The notes under the pieces are model-generated. The model ran no database searches. It was not told the DNA's origin and was given only the letters and a program-made list of their open reading frames with translations. A DNA stretch of 64,000 nucleotides. Source: Candidatus Tectomicrobia bacterium (lineage in GTDB: Bacteria; UBA8248). The translations under genes were made by a program, and so were the position numbers. Shown in pieces: positions 35,249-43,866 of the stretch (its first letter is position 1; each line of letters starts with the position of its first letter). The stretch is from assembly GCA_016192135.1 (NCBI GenBank), contig JACPUR010000041.1:186001-250000 (forward strand), written 5' to 3'.

Positions 35249-35254
35249 ACTATA
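35249..35254 (-). promoter_or_regulatory. TATAGT -10 box of EamA copy A (leaderless)
   Basis: TATAGT on the minus strand, 8 bases before the ATG. The same box is kept at 6-8 bases in all three long EamA copies, and none has a ribosome-binding site, so transcription probably starts at or next to the ATG. The -35 region is not recognisable. Confidence 0.45.
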
Positions 35255-35318
35255 GCCCCTCACCGGGAAGGGTGGGAAGGACGGGAGGGGGACCGCCGCT
35301 GCGGTCCGATTCTCCGTA

Positions 35319-35382
35319 GGGGCGACCGGCCTTCAGTCGGCCGAAGCCGACTTTCGTCCGGCGAAGGCCGGCCGGTCGCCCC
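35319..35382. repeat. Family A palindromic repeat (GGGGCGACCGGCC)
   Basis: Arms GGGGCGACCGGCC and GGCCGGTCGCCCC (13 bp, perfect) flank a second smaller inverted repeat. It lies between EamA copies A and B. Other TAGGGGC-type hairpins of this family are at 36371-36394, 51441-51470 and 57098-57124. Confidence 0.7.
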
Positions 35383-35403
35383 CGCCAAGGCGCATGGCGC
35401 GCC

Positions 35404-36303
35404 CTACCGGAACGCCGACACCAGCACTCCCCCGGCCACCACCAGGGCCGCCGAGAAGACGACGCGCCAGGTGAGGCGCTCGAGGTGGCCCAGGAAGAAG
35501 TAGCTCAGCACCACCACCCAGAGGGGCACCAGGCGGCTCAGGGGCAACACCAAGGAGACGTCGGCGAAGGTGAGGGCCGTCCAGAAGCCGAACGCCGCCA
35601 GGGTGTTCGCGAAGGCGGCGACGAGGAGGAAACCCAGCGCCCGCCCGTCCGCCCGGATGGGGCCCCCGCCCGGCAGGATCGACCGCCCGGCGAGGACGAC
35701 CAGCGTCCCCATCAGGAAGGCGCAGCCGATCCCCAGGAAGGGCGTCTTCTGGATGGCGAAGCCCTGCTTCATGAAGATGGGCACCAGGGCGTAGAGAACG
35801 CTTGAGAGGACCGGATAGACGAGGGCGCCGCGCCCCCCGCCTCCGGGGCGGCTCCGCTCCTTCACCTCGGCCAGCGAGAGGAGGGAGACGCCGAACACGA
35901 TCAGCAGCGTGCCCGCCCACACCGCGAGGGTCGGCCGCTCCGCCAGGAAGACCGCGGCGAAGAGCGCCGCCCAGATGGGGGTCGAGGACTGGATCGGGGT
36001 GGCCCGGCTCACCCCCATGCGCTCGATGCCGAGGTAGAAGGCGATCTGGCCCAGGCCCTGGCCCATCGCCCCCGCGGCCATGAAGTAGAGCGGGGCCTCC
36101 CACGTCGTGGTGAGGTGCGTCCCCCGTAGGAAGGAGATCGCGAAGCCCGCCGCCGCGATGATCAGGTTGAGGACGACCAGCCCGGCCACGGGCGTTCCGG
36201 AGCGCAGAGCCTGGCGCATGCACACCAGGGTGCAGGCATAGGCCATGGAGGTGAAGATGGGGAGGACGATTCCCCATCCGAGGGGGGAGAGGAGGCCGCT
36301 CAT
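35404..36303 (-). CDS. EamA/DMT-family transporter (copy B)
   Basis: A 299-residue paralogue of copy A, differing mainly in the helices around VVLNLIIAAAGFAISFLRGT and FLLVAAFANTLAAFGFWTAL. The twin EamA repeats and motifs (GVSRATPIQSSTPIWAALFA, RLTWRVVFSAALVVAGGVLV) are intact, so the protein is probably functional. The conserved leader GGCTATAGTCCCGGCCG precedes the ATG without a ribosome-binding site. Divergence between copies while both stay intact suggests selection for two substrate ranges or simple recent duplication. Confidence 0.9.
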   Translation of the reverse strand: MSGLLSPLGWGIVLPIFTSMAYACTLVCMRQALRSGTPVAGLVVLNLIIAAAGFAISFLRGTHLTTTWEAPLYFMAAGAMGQGLGQIAFYLGIERMGVSRATPIQSSTPIWAALFAAVFLAERPTLAVWAGTLLIVFGVSLLSLAEVKERSRPGGGGRGALVYPVLSSVLYALVPIFMKQGFAIQKTPFLGIGCAFLMGTLVVLAGRSILPGGGPIRADGRALGFLLVAAFANTLAAFGFWTALTFADVSLVLPLSRLVPLWVVVLSYFFLGHLERLTWRVVFSAALVVAGGVLVSAFR

Positions 36304-36311
36304 CGGCCGGG

Positions 36312-36317
36312 ACTATA
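36312..36317 (-). promoter_or_regulatory. TATAGT -10 box of EamA copy B (leaderless)
   Basis: TATAGT on the minus strand, 8 bases before the ATG at 36303, in a leader that is base-for-base the same as that of copy A between box and start codon. Confidence 0.45.
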
Positions 36318-36370
36318 GCCCCGGCCGGGAAGGTAAGAAAGAGCCGGAGGCTCCTCCCCGGAATCCGGTT

Positions 36371-36394
36371 AGGGGCGGCCCGCCGGCCGCCCCT
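36371..36394. repeat. Family A hairpin (AGGGGCGGCC)
   Basis: Perfect 10-bp stem AGGGGCGGCC / GGCCGCCCCT with loop CGCC, between EamA copy B and the broken copy. Same family as the TAGGGGC hairpins elsewhere in the window. Confidence 0.65.
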
Positions 36395-36420
36395 GTCAAG
36401 GCAGAGGACGTATCCTGGAC

Positions 36421-36452
36421 GTCATTCGGAGCGCAGCGAAGAATCTGCTTTT
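36421..36452. repeat. Family B half-element (GTCATTCGGAGCGCAGCGAA)
   Basis: One arm of the 'TCATTCTGAGCGAAGCGAAGAATCT'-type repeat, followed by AATCTGCTTTT. The matching opposite arm is not seen nearby. Full elements are at 38691-38811, 40303-40387 and 51494-51594. Confidence 0.55.
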
Positions 36453-36503
36453 GCACCACCCGTAGATTCCCCGGGCCTTCATAGAGAAATGACAGTGCCG
36501 AAT

Positions 36504-37386
36504 CTACCGGAACGCCGTCACCAGCACGCCCCCGCCCACCACCAGGGCGGCCGCCAGCACCACCCGCCAAGTGACGCGCTCGAGCGTCCCCAGGAAGAGA
36601 TAGATCCAGACCACCACCCAGACCGGGGTGAGCCGACTCAGCGGCAGCACCCTGCTGATCTCCCCGAGGAGGAAGGAATTCCAGATGCAGATCGAGACCA
36701 GGAGGTTGAAGGCGGCCGCCGCCAGGAACCAGCCCAGCGCCCGGCGGTCGAGGGAGAGCCTTCCCGAGACGCCGAGCAGGGGCCGGCCGGCGAGGATGGT
36801 CACCGTCCCCGCGGCGAAGGCCACCGCCATCGCGGTCATCGCGTGGGGATGGTGCGCGTAGTCCCACTTCGCCAGGATGGGGGAGAAGGCCAGGATGAAG
36901 GAGGCCGAGAGAGGAAAGACGAGCGCACCCGGGAACCAGTTCTCCCGCGCGCGCTCCTCCCGGGCCAGGGAGAGGAGCGCCACGCCCGCCACGATGAGCA
37001 CCGTCCCCCCGATGACGGGCGGCCCCGGCCGCTCGCCGAGGAAGGTCACGGCGAAGACGGCGCCCCAGAGCGGAGTCCGCCACCGGGGTGGCGCGGCTCA
37101 CCCCCATCCGCTGGACGCCCATGAAGGCCAACAGATTGCCCATCCCCATCCCCAGGGTGCCCGTCGCGACGAACCAGAGGAACGCCTTCCAGGAGAGGTT
37201 CCAGAGGTGGCCCTGGAGGGCCGAGGCGGCGAGGCCGGCGGCGGAGACCACCACCCCGATCACGAGGAGCCCGGCGGCCGGGGTGGCGTTCCGCATCCCC
37301 TGCCGGACGCAGATGAGGGTGCCCGAGTAGGTCAGGGACGTGCCGATGGCGAACAGCTCGCCGGGGCCGAGGGAGGACAAAATCAT
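36504..37386 (-). pseudogene. EamA/DMT transporter (copy C), broken by a frameshift
   Basis: The N-terminal part (MILSSLGPGELFAIGTSLTY through GVQRMGVSRATPVADS) and the C-terminal part (TFLGERPGPPVIGGTVLIVA to VVGGGVLVTAFR) together cover a complete EamA protein of about 295 residues, but lie in different frames. The break is near 37068-37078. Comparison with copies A and B (STPIWAALFA) suggests a 5-base loss in this stretch. The leader carries a TATAGT box 6 bases before the ATG. The sequence is more distant from copies A and B than these are from each other. A sequencing or assembly error is the alternative. Confidence 0.75.
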
Positions 37387-37392
37387 CCGGGC

Positions 37393-37398
37393 ACTATA
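37393..37398 (-). promoter_or_regulatory. TATAGT -10 box of broken EamA copy C
   Basis: TATAGT on the minus strand, 6 bases before the ATG at 37386, in the same position as in copies A and B and again without a ribosome-binding site. Confidence 0.4.
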
Positions 37399-37438
37399 CA
37401 ACAACGGGAGGGCGAACAGACCGCCGAGGAGGAACCCC

Positions 37439-38683
37439 ATGCCCCCGACCTTCGAGAAGGCCACCTTTCCCGGCTCCCAGGGAGCCCAGCTCGCGGGGCG
37501 GCTCGAGCTGCCCGGCGGCCCTCCCCTCGCCCACGTCCTCTTCGCCCACTGCTTCACCTGCTCCAAGCAGTCCCTGGCCGCCGCCCGGCTGAGCCGCGCC
37601 CTGGCCGCCCGGGGGTTCGCCGTCCTGCGCTTCGACTTCACCGGCTTGGGGGAGAGCGGGGGGGACTTCGCCCACACCGATTTCTCCTCGAACATCGAGG
37701 ACCTCGTCGCCGCGGCGGCCTGGCTGCGCGGGCGCGGCGCCGCCCCTTCTCTCCTCGTGGGGCACAGCCTGGGAGGGGCGGCCGTGCTGGCCGCGGCGGG
37801 GCGCATCCCCGAGGTGAAGGCCGTCGCGGCCATCGCCGCCCCGGCCGAGCCCGCCTTCGTGCGCGGAGCCCTGGAGGGGGACCTCGCGGAGGTCGAGCGG
37901 AGGGGCGAGACCGAGGTCAGCATCGCAGGCCAGCCCTTCCGCGTCCGGCGGGAATTCCTCGAGGACATCGCCTCCCACCGGCTGGAGGAGGCCATCCGCA
38001 GGCTGGCCGCGGCCCTGCTCGTCCTCCACTCCCCCCAGGACGACGTGGTGCCCATCGAGCACGCCGGGCGCATCTTCGCCGCCGCCCGGCACCCCAAGAG
38101 CTTCGTCTCCCTGGACGGGGCGGACCACCTCCTCCTCCGGCGCGAGGACGCGGACTACGCCGCCTCGGTCCTGGCCGCCTGGGCGGGGCGCTTCGTGGGC
38201 GGCAGGAAAGAAATTCCCGAGGAGGAGGCCCCGCCCGCCGGGGAGGGCGTCGTCATCGTGGCCGAGACCGGGGAGGGGAAGTTCACCCAGAGCGTGCGCG
38301 CGGGGAAGCACTCCCTCCGGGCGGACGAGCCCCGCTCCTCGGGCGGGGACGACGCGGGCCCCTCGCCCTACGACTTCCTCCTCGCGGGGCTGGGCGCCTG
38401 CACCTCGATGACCATCCGCATGTACGCCGATCGGAAGAAGTGGCCTCTCGAAGGGGTGCGGGTGGTCCTGCGGCACGCCAAGATCCACGCCGAGGACTGC
38501 GAGACGTGCGAGACGAAGGAGGGGAAGGTGGACCGCATCGAGCGCGAGATCGCCCTCTCCGGCGATCTCGACGGCGAGCAGCGCAAGCGCCTCATCGAGA
38601 TCGCCGAAAAGTGCCCCGTCCACCGGACCCTGGAGAGCGAGATCAGCATCGTGACGAGGGAGGGGGAGGCGGAGCCATCGTGA
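37439..38683 (+). CDS. Alpha/beta hydrolase - OsmC fusion protein
   Basis: A 414-residue two-domain protein. Residues 1 to about 255 form an alpha/beta hydrolase with the nucleophile elbow VGHSLGGAA and catalytic Asp/His candidates in HSPQDDVVP and DGADHLLL. The rest is an OsmC domain with its two redox cysteines in GLGACTSMTIRMY and EKCPVHRTLES. OsmC proteins reduce organic hydroperoxides; the fused hydrolase may supply or cleave an ester substrate. This domain pair is known in other bacteria. GAGGAGG precedes the ATG at 37439. It is divergent from broken EamA copy C and appears monocistronic. Confidence 0.88.
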   Translation: MPPTFEKATFPGSQGAQLAGRLELPGGPPLAHVLFAHCFTCSKQSLAAARLSRALAARGFAVLRFDFTGLGESGGDFAHTDFSSNIEDLVAAAAWLRGRGAAPSLLVGHSLGGAAVLAAAGRIPEVKAVAAIAAPAEPAFVRGALEGDLAEVERRGETEVSIAGQPFRVRREFLEDIASHRLEEAIRRLAAALLVLHSPQDDVVPIEHAGRIFAAARHPKSFVSLDGADHLLLRREDADYAASVLAAWAGRFVGGRKEIPEEEAPPAGEGVVIVAETGEGKFTQSVRAGKHSLRADEPRSSGGDDAGPSPYDFLLAGLGACTSMTIRMYADRKKWPLEGVRVVLRHAKIHAEDCETCETKEGKVDRIEREIALSGDLDGEQRKRLIEIAEKCPVHRTLESEISIVTREGEAEPS

Positions 38684-38690
38684 TTGGCCG

Positions 38691-38811
38691 TCATTCTGAG
38701 GGAGCCCGTCCAGGTGGCTTGCCGCCTGAGGACCCTGAAAGAGGGCGACCGAAGAATCTGCTTCTCGTTGGAAAAAATAAAAAGCAGATTCTTCGCTTCG
38801 CTCAGAATGAC
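38691..38811. repeat. Family B palindromic repeat
   Basis: Arms TCATTCTGAG...GAAGAATCTGCTT and AAGCAGATTCTTCGCTTCGC TCAGAATGA form a long imperfect inverted repeat, placed between convergent genes. Such TCATTCTGAGCGAAGCGAAGAATCT-like repeats are widespread in bacterial intergenic regions. Confidence 0.75.
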
Positions 38812-38861
38812 GGCAAAGAATAGGCGTATCGAAATAGCCCCGGAAACAATCCCTTCTCCCC

Positions 38862-40160
38862 CTATCTCCTCTCCTCGGCCATCACCCGGATGATCTCGAG
38901 CACCCAGTCCCGGCCCTGGATTAGAGAGCGCCAGTCCAGGCGCTCGGCGGTGGTGTGGATACCGTGGAGGTTGGCGGCCCCGATAAGCAGCGGCAGGAGG
39001 GTCTCGCCCTTCGCGTTCTTCTTGCTGGCGAAGACGTTGGACTCGGCCCCCGCGTGCATGGAGATGGGGCGGACTTCCTTCGCGCCCACCCGCTCGCCCG
39101 CCTTCTGGACCCACCGGATGAGCGGCGAGTCCGTGGCCGCCTTCCAGGGAGGCAGGAAGGAATCCGCCTTCACCTCGGCGCGGAAGTCCGGCTGGAGGGC
39201 TTGATGCTTTTTCTCCGCCGCCGCGGCGATGGCCCGGATGCGCTCGATGAGCCGCTTCTCCGCCTCGGGGTCGGTGCTGCGCAGGAGGTAGGTGACCCTG
39301 GCCTCGGAGGCGATGGCGTTCCGGGCCGTGCCGCCCTCGATGAGCCCCGCGTTGATGGAGAGGACGACGCCCCGTTCGTTTTTCTCGACCACCCCCTGGG
39401 GAATCTCCCGGTCGATCTCGGTCAGCGCCTTGATGGCGTTCACGTTGTCGGGGCGGTGGATGTCGAGGCCTGAGTGCCCTCCCCTCGCCCCGTGGGCGCG
39501 GATGACGACCTCCGCGCCCCCCGCCAGCTCCCACACCACCTCGTAGAGGTTCTCCCCGTCGATCACCAGGGCGAACTTCGCCTGGAACTCCTCGGTGCGC
39601 AGGGAGTACGCCCCGCGCATGGAGGTCTCCTCCTCCACCGTGATGGCGATCTCGACCGGGCCGTGGGGGACGGGCGCGCCCCGCTTGCCCATGAGCCGGG
39701 CCGCCACATCCAGGATGACGGCCACGCCCGCCTTGTCGTCCGCCCCGAGGGTGGTCGTGCCGTCCGTGGCGATCCACTCCTTGCCGCCGATCATGGCGGC
39801 GCGGGGGCGCACCGGCCGCAGGGGCTCCTTCTTGTCCCCCGGCACCATGTCCATGTGGGCGGTCATCAGGAGGGCGGGGACGCTCTCCATCCCCGGGCTG
39901 GCGGGGATGCGGGCCGTGACGTTGCCCGCCTCGTCCCTCCGGGCCTCGAGCCCCAGGGCGCGGAGCCTGGAGAGGATGAGCTCCCCGATTTTCTCCTCCT
40001 GCCCCGAGGGGCTGGGGACGGCGATGAGCTCGAGCATGGCGGCGAGCAGGGGGTCCGCCCGCCCGATGCGCGCGAGGGCGTCCTCCCCGCCCTCCTGCGC
40101 CCCCTCGGCGGCGAGGGCCGAGGCGAGGAGGAGGCCGGCGAGGGCGAGGAGCTCTTTCAT
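38862..40160 (-). CDS. Secreted M20-family peptidase (PepT/PepD-like)
   Basis: A 432-residue zinc aminoacylase/peptidase. A signal peptide is visible (MKELLALAGLLLASALAAEG). Metal ligands and catalytic residues appear in the family order: TAHMDMVPG, TTLGADDKAGVA, the general-base EEET, the glutamate/aspartate in DGENLY and the last histidine in LHGIHTTAE. The dimerisation domain contains HGARGGHSGLDIHR. The frame extends upstream, but ATG at 40160 begins the signal peptide. Periplasmic location fits breakdown of small peptides. It is flanked by repeat families B and C on both sides. Confidence 0.87.
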   Translation of the reverse strand: MKELLALAGLLLASALAAEGAQEGGEDALARIGRADPLLAAMLELIAVPSPSGQEEKIGELILSRLRALGLEARRDEAGNVTARIPASPGMESVPALLMTAHMDMVPGDKKEPLRPVRPRAAMIGGKEWIATDGTTTLGADDKAGVAVILDVAARLMGKRGAPVPHGPVEIAITVEEETSMRGAYSLRTEEFQAKFALVIDGENLYEVVWELAGGAEVVIRAHGARGGHSGLDIHRPDNVNAIKALTEIDREIPQGVVEKNERGVVLSINAGLIEGGTARNAIASEARVTYLLRSTDPEAEKRLIERIRAIAAAAEKKHQALQPDFRAEVKADSFLPPWKAATDSPLIRWVQKAGERVGAKEVRPISMHAGAESNVFASKKNAKGETLLPLLIGAANLHGIHTTAERLDWRSLIQGRDWVLEIIRVMAEERR

Positions 40161-40235
40161 GGCCAGCGCTCCCAATCCAAAGTGAGCCGGAAGACCAAAG
40201 GATTCATGCCTCCCGCCTCCGAGGAATCGCTCGAT

Positions 40236-40270
40236 GCTCCCTCTCCCCCTGGGGGAGGGCTGGGGTGAGG
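40236..40270. repeat. Family C hairpin (CCCTCTCCCCCTGGGGGAGGG)
   Basis: A compact hairpin followed by CTGGGGTGAGG, similar to the larger element at 53922-54035. This CTCCCTCTCCC...GGGGTGAGG type is a common dispersed repeat in Proteobacteria. Confidence 0.6.
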
Positions 40271-40302
40271 ATGAGCCAAATCCCCCGGACATGGTTCGCG
40301 CT

Positions 40303-40387
40303 GTCATTCCGAAGGAGCATAGCGACTGAGGAATCTGCTTCGAATTTTCAAAAATAAAAGCAGATTCCTCGCTTCGCTCGGAATGAC
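40303..40387. repeat. Family B palindromic repeat
   Basis: Arms GTCATTCCGAAGGAGC...GAGGAATCTGCTT and AAGCAGATTCCTCGCTTCGC TCGGAATGAC with an AT-rich loop, between the M20 peptidase and the FrsA-like hydrolase genes. Confidence 0.75.
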
Positions 40388-40400
40388 ACCTTCCCTCCCC

Positions 40401-41579
40401 CTACGCCCCCAGCTTCTCGGCCATCCAGTCCGTCATGTGGGGGATGACCGGGGAAAGGTAGTCCATGTGGCAGTGCTGGGCACCGCCGTCTTTTCCGGTG
40501 TAGACGCGAAGGGCCTTGTCCTTCGAGCCCGCCGCCTTGTAGAGCTTCTTGGCGTCCGAGAGGGGGATCTGCTGGTCGTCCTCTCCGTGCACGATGAGGA
40601 AGGGGCACTTCATCTTCTGCACCACCCCGTCGAGGCGGAAGCCCTCGAGCTTCTTCAGGCCCTGCTCGGCGGTCTTGACACCAAAGCTCCAGGCCAGGTG
40701 GTGGCCCGGCGAGGGGAGCGCGATCCGGAAGGCCGCCTCGATGCGCCGCTTCCAGATGGCGTAGTAGTCCCACTGCGCCCCCCAGGCGACGCAGGCCTTG
40801 ATGCGCGGCTCCATGCTGGCCGAGCGCGGGGCGTAGTAGCCGCCCAGGCTCGACGCCAGAAGGCCGACTCTCTTGGCGTCCACATCCTTGCGCTTCTCGA
40901 GCCAGTCGATGATGGCCGTGGCGGCCACTTCGTAGTCGTGCCGCAGGTGGATGCCCCGGAAGCGGATGGATTCCCCCACCCCCGGGCAATCAGGCACGAC
41001 CACGCTCATCCCCCGCTGGGCGAGGGCGATGCCCGAGAGGAGGAAGGAGGTCTCCTTCGTCCCGTCGAAGCCGGTGTAGGAGAGCGCGACCGGCGGCTTG
41101 GCCTTCTTCGTGTTCATGGCCGGGATGAAGTAGGCGGGCAGCGATTTCCCCTTCTCGAAGGGGATCTCGACCCGCTCGACCCGGGGCCAGTCCGTGAACT
41201 TCAGATAGCGGCCAAAGCTGTCGATGGACTTCTTGTAGTAGGCCTTGGAGGCCGCCGTCTTCGGGAAGTCGAAGCGGTCCGCCATCTGGAGGTAGTGGGT
41301 GGCGCGGTTGTAGTGGCCCGAGGCCGAGAGCTTGTGGCAGGCGCGCTCCTCGGCCTGGCCCATGGCGTAGACCCGCTCTCCCATGGCCTTCCACTCACGC
41401 GTCCACGCCTTGTCGTCCCCCACGCTCTTCTCCAGGCGGCTGCACACCTCCCAGATCTCGGCCGGATCCGCCGCCCCCATCAATGTGCGCCGGAAGGCGA
41501 TCGAGACGATGAAGGACCAGCGGTAGTCGTTCGGGAACATGGCGAACCAGGGGCGCTTGCGGATTGCCTTGACGGCCAT
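40401..41579 (-). CDS. FrsA-like alpha/beta hydrolase
   Basis: A 392-residue hydrolase with a helical N-terminal cap of about 130 residues (FAMFPNDYRWSFIVSIAFRR). The core shows the nucleophile elbow ASSLGGYYAPR, the acid in HGEDDQQIPL and the histidine in GGAQHCHMDYL. It resembles the FrsA / 2,6-dihydroxypseudooxynicotine-hydrolase group, which cleaves C-C or ester bonds. No signal peptide. GGAGG precedes the ATG at 41579; an upstream in-frame start has no ribosome-binding site. No neighbour clarifies its substrate. Confidence 0.82.
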   Translation of the reverse strand: MAVKAIRKRPWFAMFPNDYRWSFIVSIAFRRTLMGAADPAEIWEVCSRLEKSVGDDKAWTREWKAMGERVYAMGQAEERACHKLSASGHYNRATHYLQMADRFDFPKTAASKAYYKKSIDSFGRYLKFTDWPRVERVEIPFEKGKSLPAYFIPAMNTKKAKPPVALSYTGFDGTKETSFLLSGIALAQRGMSVVVPDCPGVGESIRFRGIHLRHDYEVAATAIIDWLEKRKDVDAKRVGLLASSLGGYYAPRSASMEPRIKACVAWGAQWDYYAIWKRRIEAAFRIALPSPGHHLAWSFGVKTAEQGLKKLEGFRLDGVVQKMKCPFLIVHGEDDQQIPLSDAKKLYKAAGSKDKALRVYTGKDGGAQHCHMDYLSPVIPHMTDWMAEKLGA

Positions 41580-41875
41580 GGGTGCCTCCAAGCGGAATGA
41601 GGACATATGGGACTGCGAGGCGCCAGCATATCAGAAGGATGAAGCGCGGTCCCGCCGATCGGCCCTCCGTCCGGCAGGGCTCAGACACTCGGCGTGAAAG
41701 CGGCGCACCACGCGGGAGAGAAGGCGCGCGGGGCTTCCTTGAAGCGCATCCGGCGCGGCAGCTCGATGTGCGGGGCGGCCTGGCGCAGCCTCGCCTCGGG
41801 ACGGTTTCCACCGCCCCTACCGCTCCAATCCGGCGGGCCGGGAGGCCCGCACCGGTTTTATGTGCCGGATGCCGC
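41580..41875. other. Intergenic stretch upstream of the FrsA-like gene
   Basis: About 295 bases between two minus-strand genes. Open frames here have no coding signs. It presumably carries the FrsA-like promoter, but no clear hexamers or palindromes are visible. Confidence 0.4.
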
Positions 41876-43732
41876 TTAACGGGCGCCGTTGGCGCCGGCC
41901 TTCGCCGCCACGTCTTCCAATCCCAGCCGCTTAAGGGCGGCCGCCGTGGGCACGCCCTCCGGGCTCCAGCCCCGCAGCCGGTAGTACTCGTCCTTCATGG
42001 CCTCGAGCTCGGCCGGCGGGCAGTGCATCCCCTTGTGGGGGCCCTCCGGGATGGGCTCGTGCATGACGCGGTGGGGCAGCATGTCGCGCGAGCGGTCCAC
42101 TCCCTCGCGCACCTGGAAGGCCCGCTCGAGGTTGACGATGCGCTCGCCTGTCCGCTCCAGCTCCTCGGCCGTGGTGTCCCAGCCGGTGATCATGTTGAGC
42201 ATCTCGGCGTACTTCTCGTTGATCATCGCGCCGTAGCCGCGCTCGGCGGTGAAGCGGCACTGGGTGATGGAGTCGCCCATCGCGGTGAAGTTCTGGGTCT
42301 TGATGGCGAAGAGAGGCTTGCCCTCGGGGCTGGTGTTGTCGTGGTCGGCGGCGTACTGGAGGGTAGGCCGGGTGTCGTGGTGGCTGCCGCCCCGGGTGCC
42401 AGTCGCGTAGCCGATGGACATGCCCTTGAGCGCCCGGGCGCTGTGCGCCGGGAGCTCGAGCCCGCGCGCCGCGTAGAGGAACTTGGGGGCGTCCCCCCCG
42501 ATCTCCTCGGCGAGACGCTGCCCGCCCTCGGCCAGCCGGGCGCCGAAGCCGCGCCGGTGGGCCATGTCCTCGAGGAGCTGGAGCATGGTCTTGGCGTCGC
42601 CCCAGCGCAGCTCGACGCCCGTGTCGGACTTCTTGAGGAGGCCCCGCTCGTAGCACTCGAAGGCGAGCGAGAGGGTGACGCCCGCCGAGACGGTGTCGAG
42701 GCCCAGCTCGTCGCAGAGCATGTTGCCGCGCATCAGGGCGCCGGCGTCCCCGACGCCGAGCATGGTGCCCAGGGCGAAGATGCTCTCGTACTCGGGCATC
42801 TTCCACTTCAGGCCGTCGAACTCCCCGCCCTTCATCAGGTAGTCCTTGCCGCAGGCGACGGGGCACTTGAGGCAGGTGGTGTCCTTGTCCAGGTAGTGCT
42901 CGAGCATGTACTCGCCGCTGATGGGCTCGCAGCTCTCGAACACCTCGGTCATCAAGTTCCGGGTGCCCAGGGCGCCCATCTTGTTGATCATGTTGACGAG
43001 GATGGGGGTGCCGTACTTGTTCAGCGCCGCCGTGCCCTTGCGGACCCCCTCGGCCGTGGCGTTGACGTAATCGCGCAGCGCCTTGGCGTCGGCCACCTCC
43101 GTCTTGGCCTTGCCCTTCACGGCGATGGCCTTGACGTTCTTGCTCCCGAGGACGGCGGCCATGCCGCCCCGCCCGCTGATGCCGTCGCGGCTCTTGCGCC
43201 AGGTGTGGGTCATGGCGGCGAAACGGACACGATTCTCCCCCGCCGGCCCGATGGCGATGACGTCGGCGCCCCCCTCGCGCGAGGAGACGGTCTCGCAGGT
43301 CTCGCGGATCCACTTTCCCTTGAGGCCCGAGGCGTCCCGGAAGACCGCCCCCTCCTCGGAGATCACGAGATAGACCGGCCCGCTGGCCGTGCCGTGCAGG
43401 ACAATGGCGTCGTGGCCCGTGCGCTTGAGGGTGGTGGGCCAGGCGCCGCCGAAGGTACTGTCGAAGAAGAGGCCGGTGAGGGGGCTCTTGGCCGCGATGC
43501 AGGCCCGGCTCGCGCTGGGGACGGCCGTGTCGGTATAGGGACCCACGGCGAAGGCGATGACGTTCTCGGAGGAGAGGGGGTCCACCCCCGGGCGCAGGAG
43601 GTCGAAGAGGAGGCGCGCGCCGAAGCCGTTGCCGCCCAGGTAGTTCCGGGCGAAGGCCTCGCCGAATTCCTCGGCGCGGGCTGTCCGGGCCGCCAGGTCG
43701 ATGTGCAGAATCTTGCCTTGGTATCCGAGCAT
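41876..43732 (-). CDS. Aldehyde:ferredoxin oxidoreductase, tungsten pterin type
   Basis: A 618-residue protein of the AOR family, which oxidises aldehydes to acids with ferredoxin using tungstopterin and a [4Fe-4S] cluster. Cluster ligands are Cys287, Cys290, Cys294 (TTCLKCPVACGK) and Cys492 (SITQCRF), nearly the same numbering as the Pyrococcus enzyme (288, 291, 295, 494). Pterin-binding regions include YLGGNGFGARLL, SPLTGLFFDSTFGGAW and KGMSIGYATGTRGGSHHD. AGGGAG precedes the ATG. The gene stands alone; no small ferredoxin-like subunit is adjacent. AOR implies low-potential electron flow, so at least partly anaerobic metabolism. Confidence 0.93.
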   Translation of the reverse strand: MLGYQGKILHIDLAARTARAEEFGEAFARNYLGGNGFGARLLFDLLRPGVDPLSSENVIAFAVGPYTDTAVPSASRACIAAKSPLTGLFFDSTFGGAWPTTLKRTGHDAIVLHGTASGPVYLVISEEGAVFRDASGLKGKWIRETCETVSSREGGADVIAIGPAGENRVRFAAMTHTWRKSRDGISGRGGMAAVLGSKNVKAIAVKGKAKTEVADAKALRDYVNATAEGVRKGTAALNKYGTPILVNMINKMGALGTRNLMTEVFESCEPISGEYMLEHYLDKDTTCLKCPVACGKDYLMKGGEFDGLKWKMPEYESIFALGTMLGVGDAGALMRGNMLCDELGLDTVSAGVTLSLAFECYERGLLKKSDTGVELRWGDAKTMLQLLEDMAHRRGFGARLAEGGQRLAEEIGGDAPKFLYAARGLELPAHSARALKGMSIGYATGTRGGSHHDTRPTLQYAADHDNTSPEGKPLFAIKTQNFTAMGDSITQCRFTAERGYGAMINEKYAEMLNMITGWDTTAEELERTGERIVNLERAFQVREGVDRSRDMLPHRVMHEPIPEGPHKGMHCPPAELEAMKDEYYRLRGWSPEGVPTAAALKRLGLEDVAAKAGANGAR

Positions 43733-43793
43733 GGGTGCTCCCTATCCATCGCGATGAGAAAAGAGACGAGCCAGTCCGCTGCGATTATATCGG

Positions 43794-43799
43794 ATTCGG
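43794..43799 (-). promoter_or_regulatory. TATAAT -10 box upstream of the AOR gene
   Basis: A consensus TATAAT on the minus strand, 61 bases before the ATG. The best upstream -35 is poor (TTTTCA, spacer 16), so the assignment rests on the -10 only. Confidence 0.4.
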
Positions 43800-43866
43800 C
43801 GGCCTTGAAAAGGCGCTCAGGCCTGGCCCGAAAGGCCTCGGCGGGCAGGCCTTTGCGGGGCGGGGA

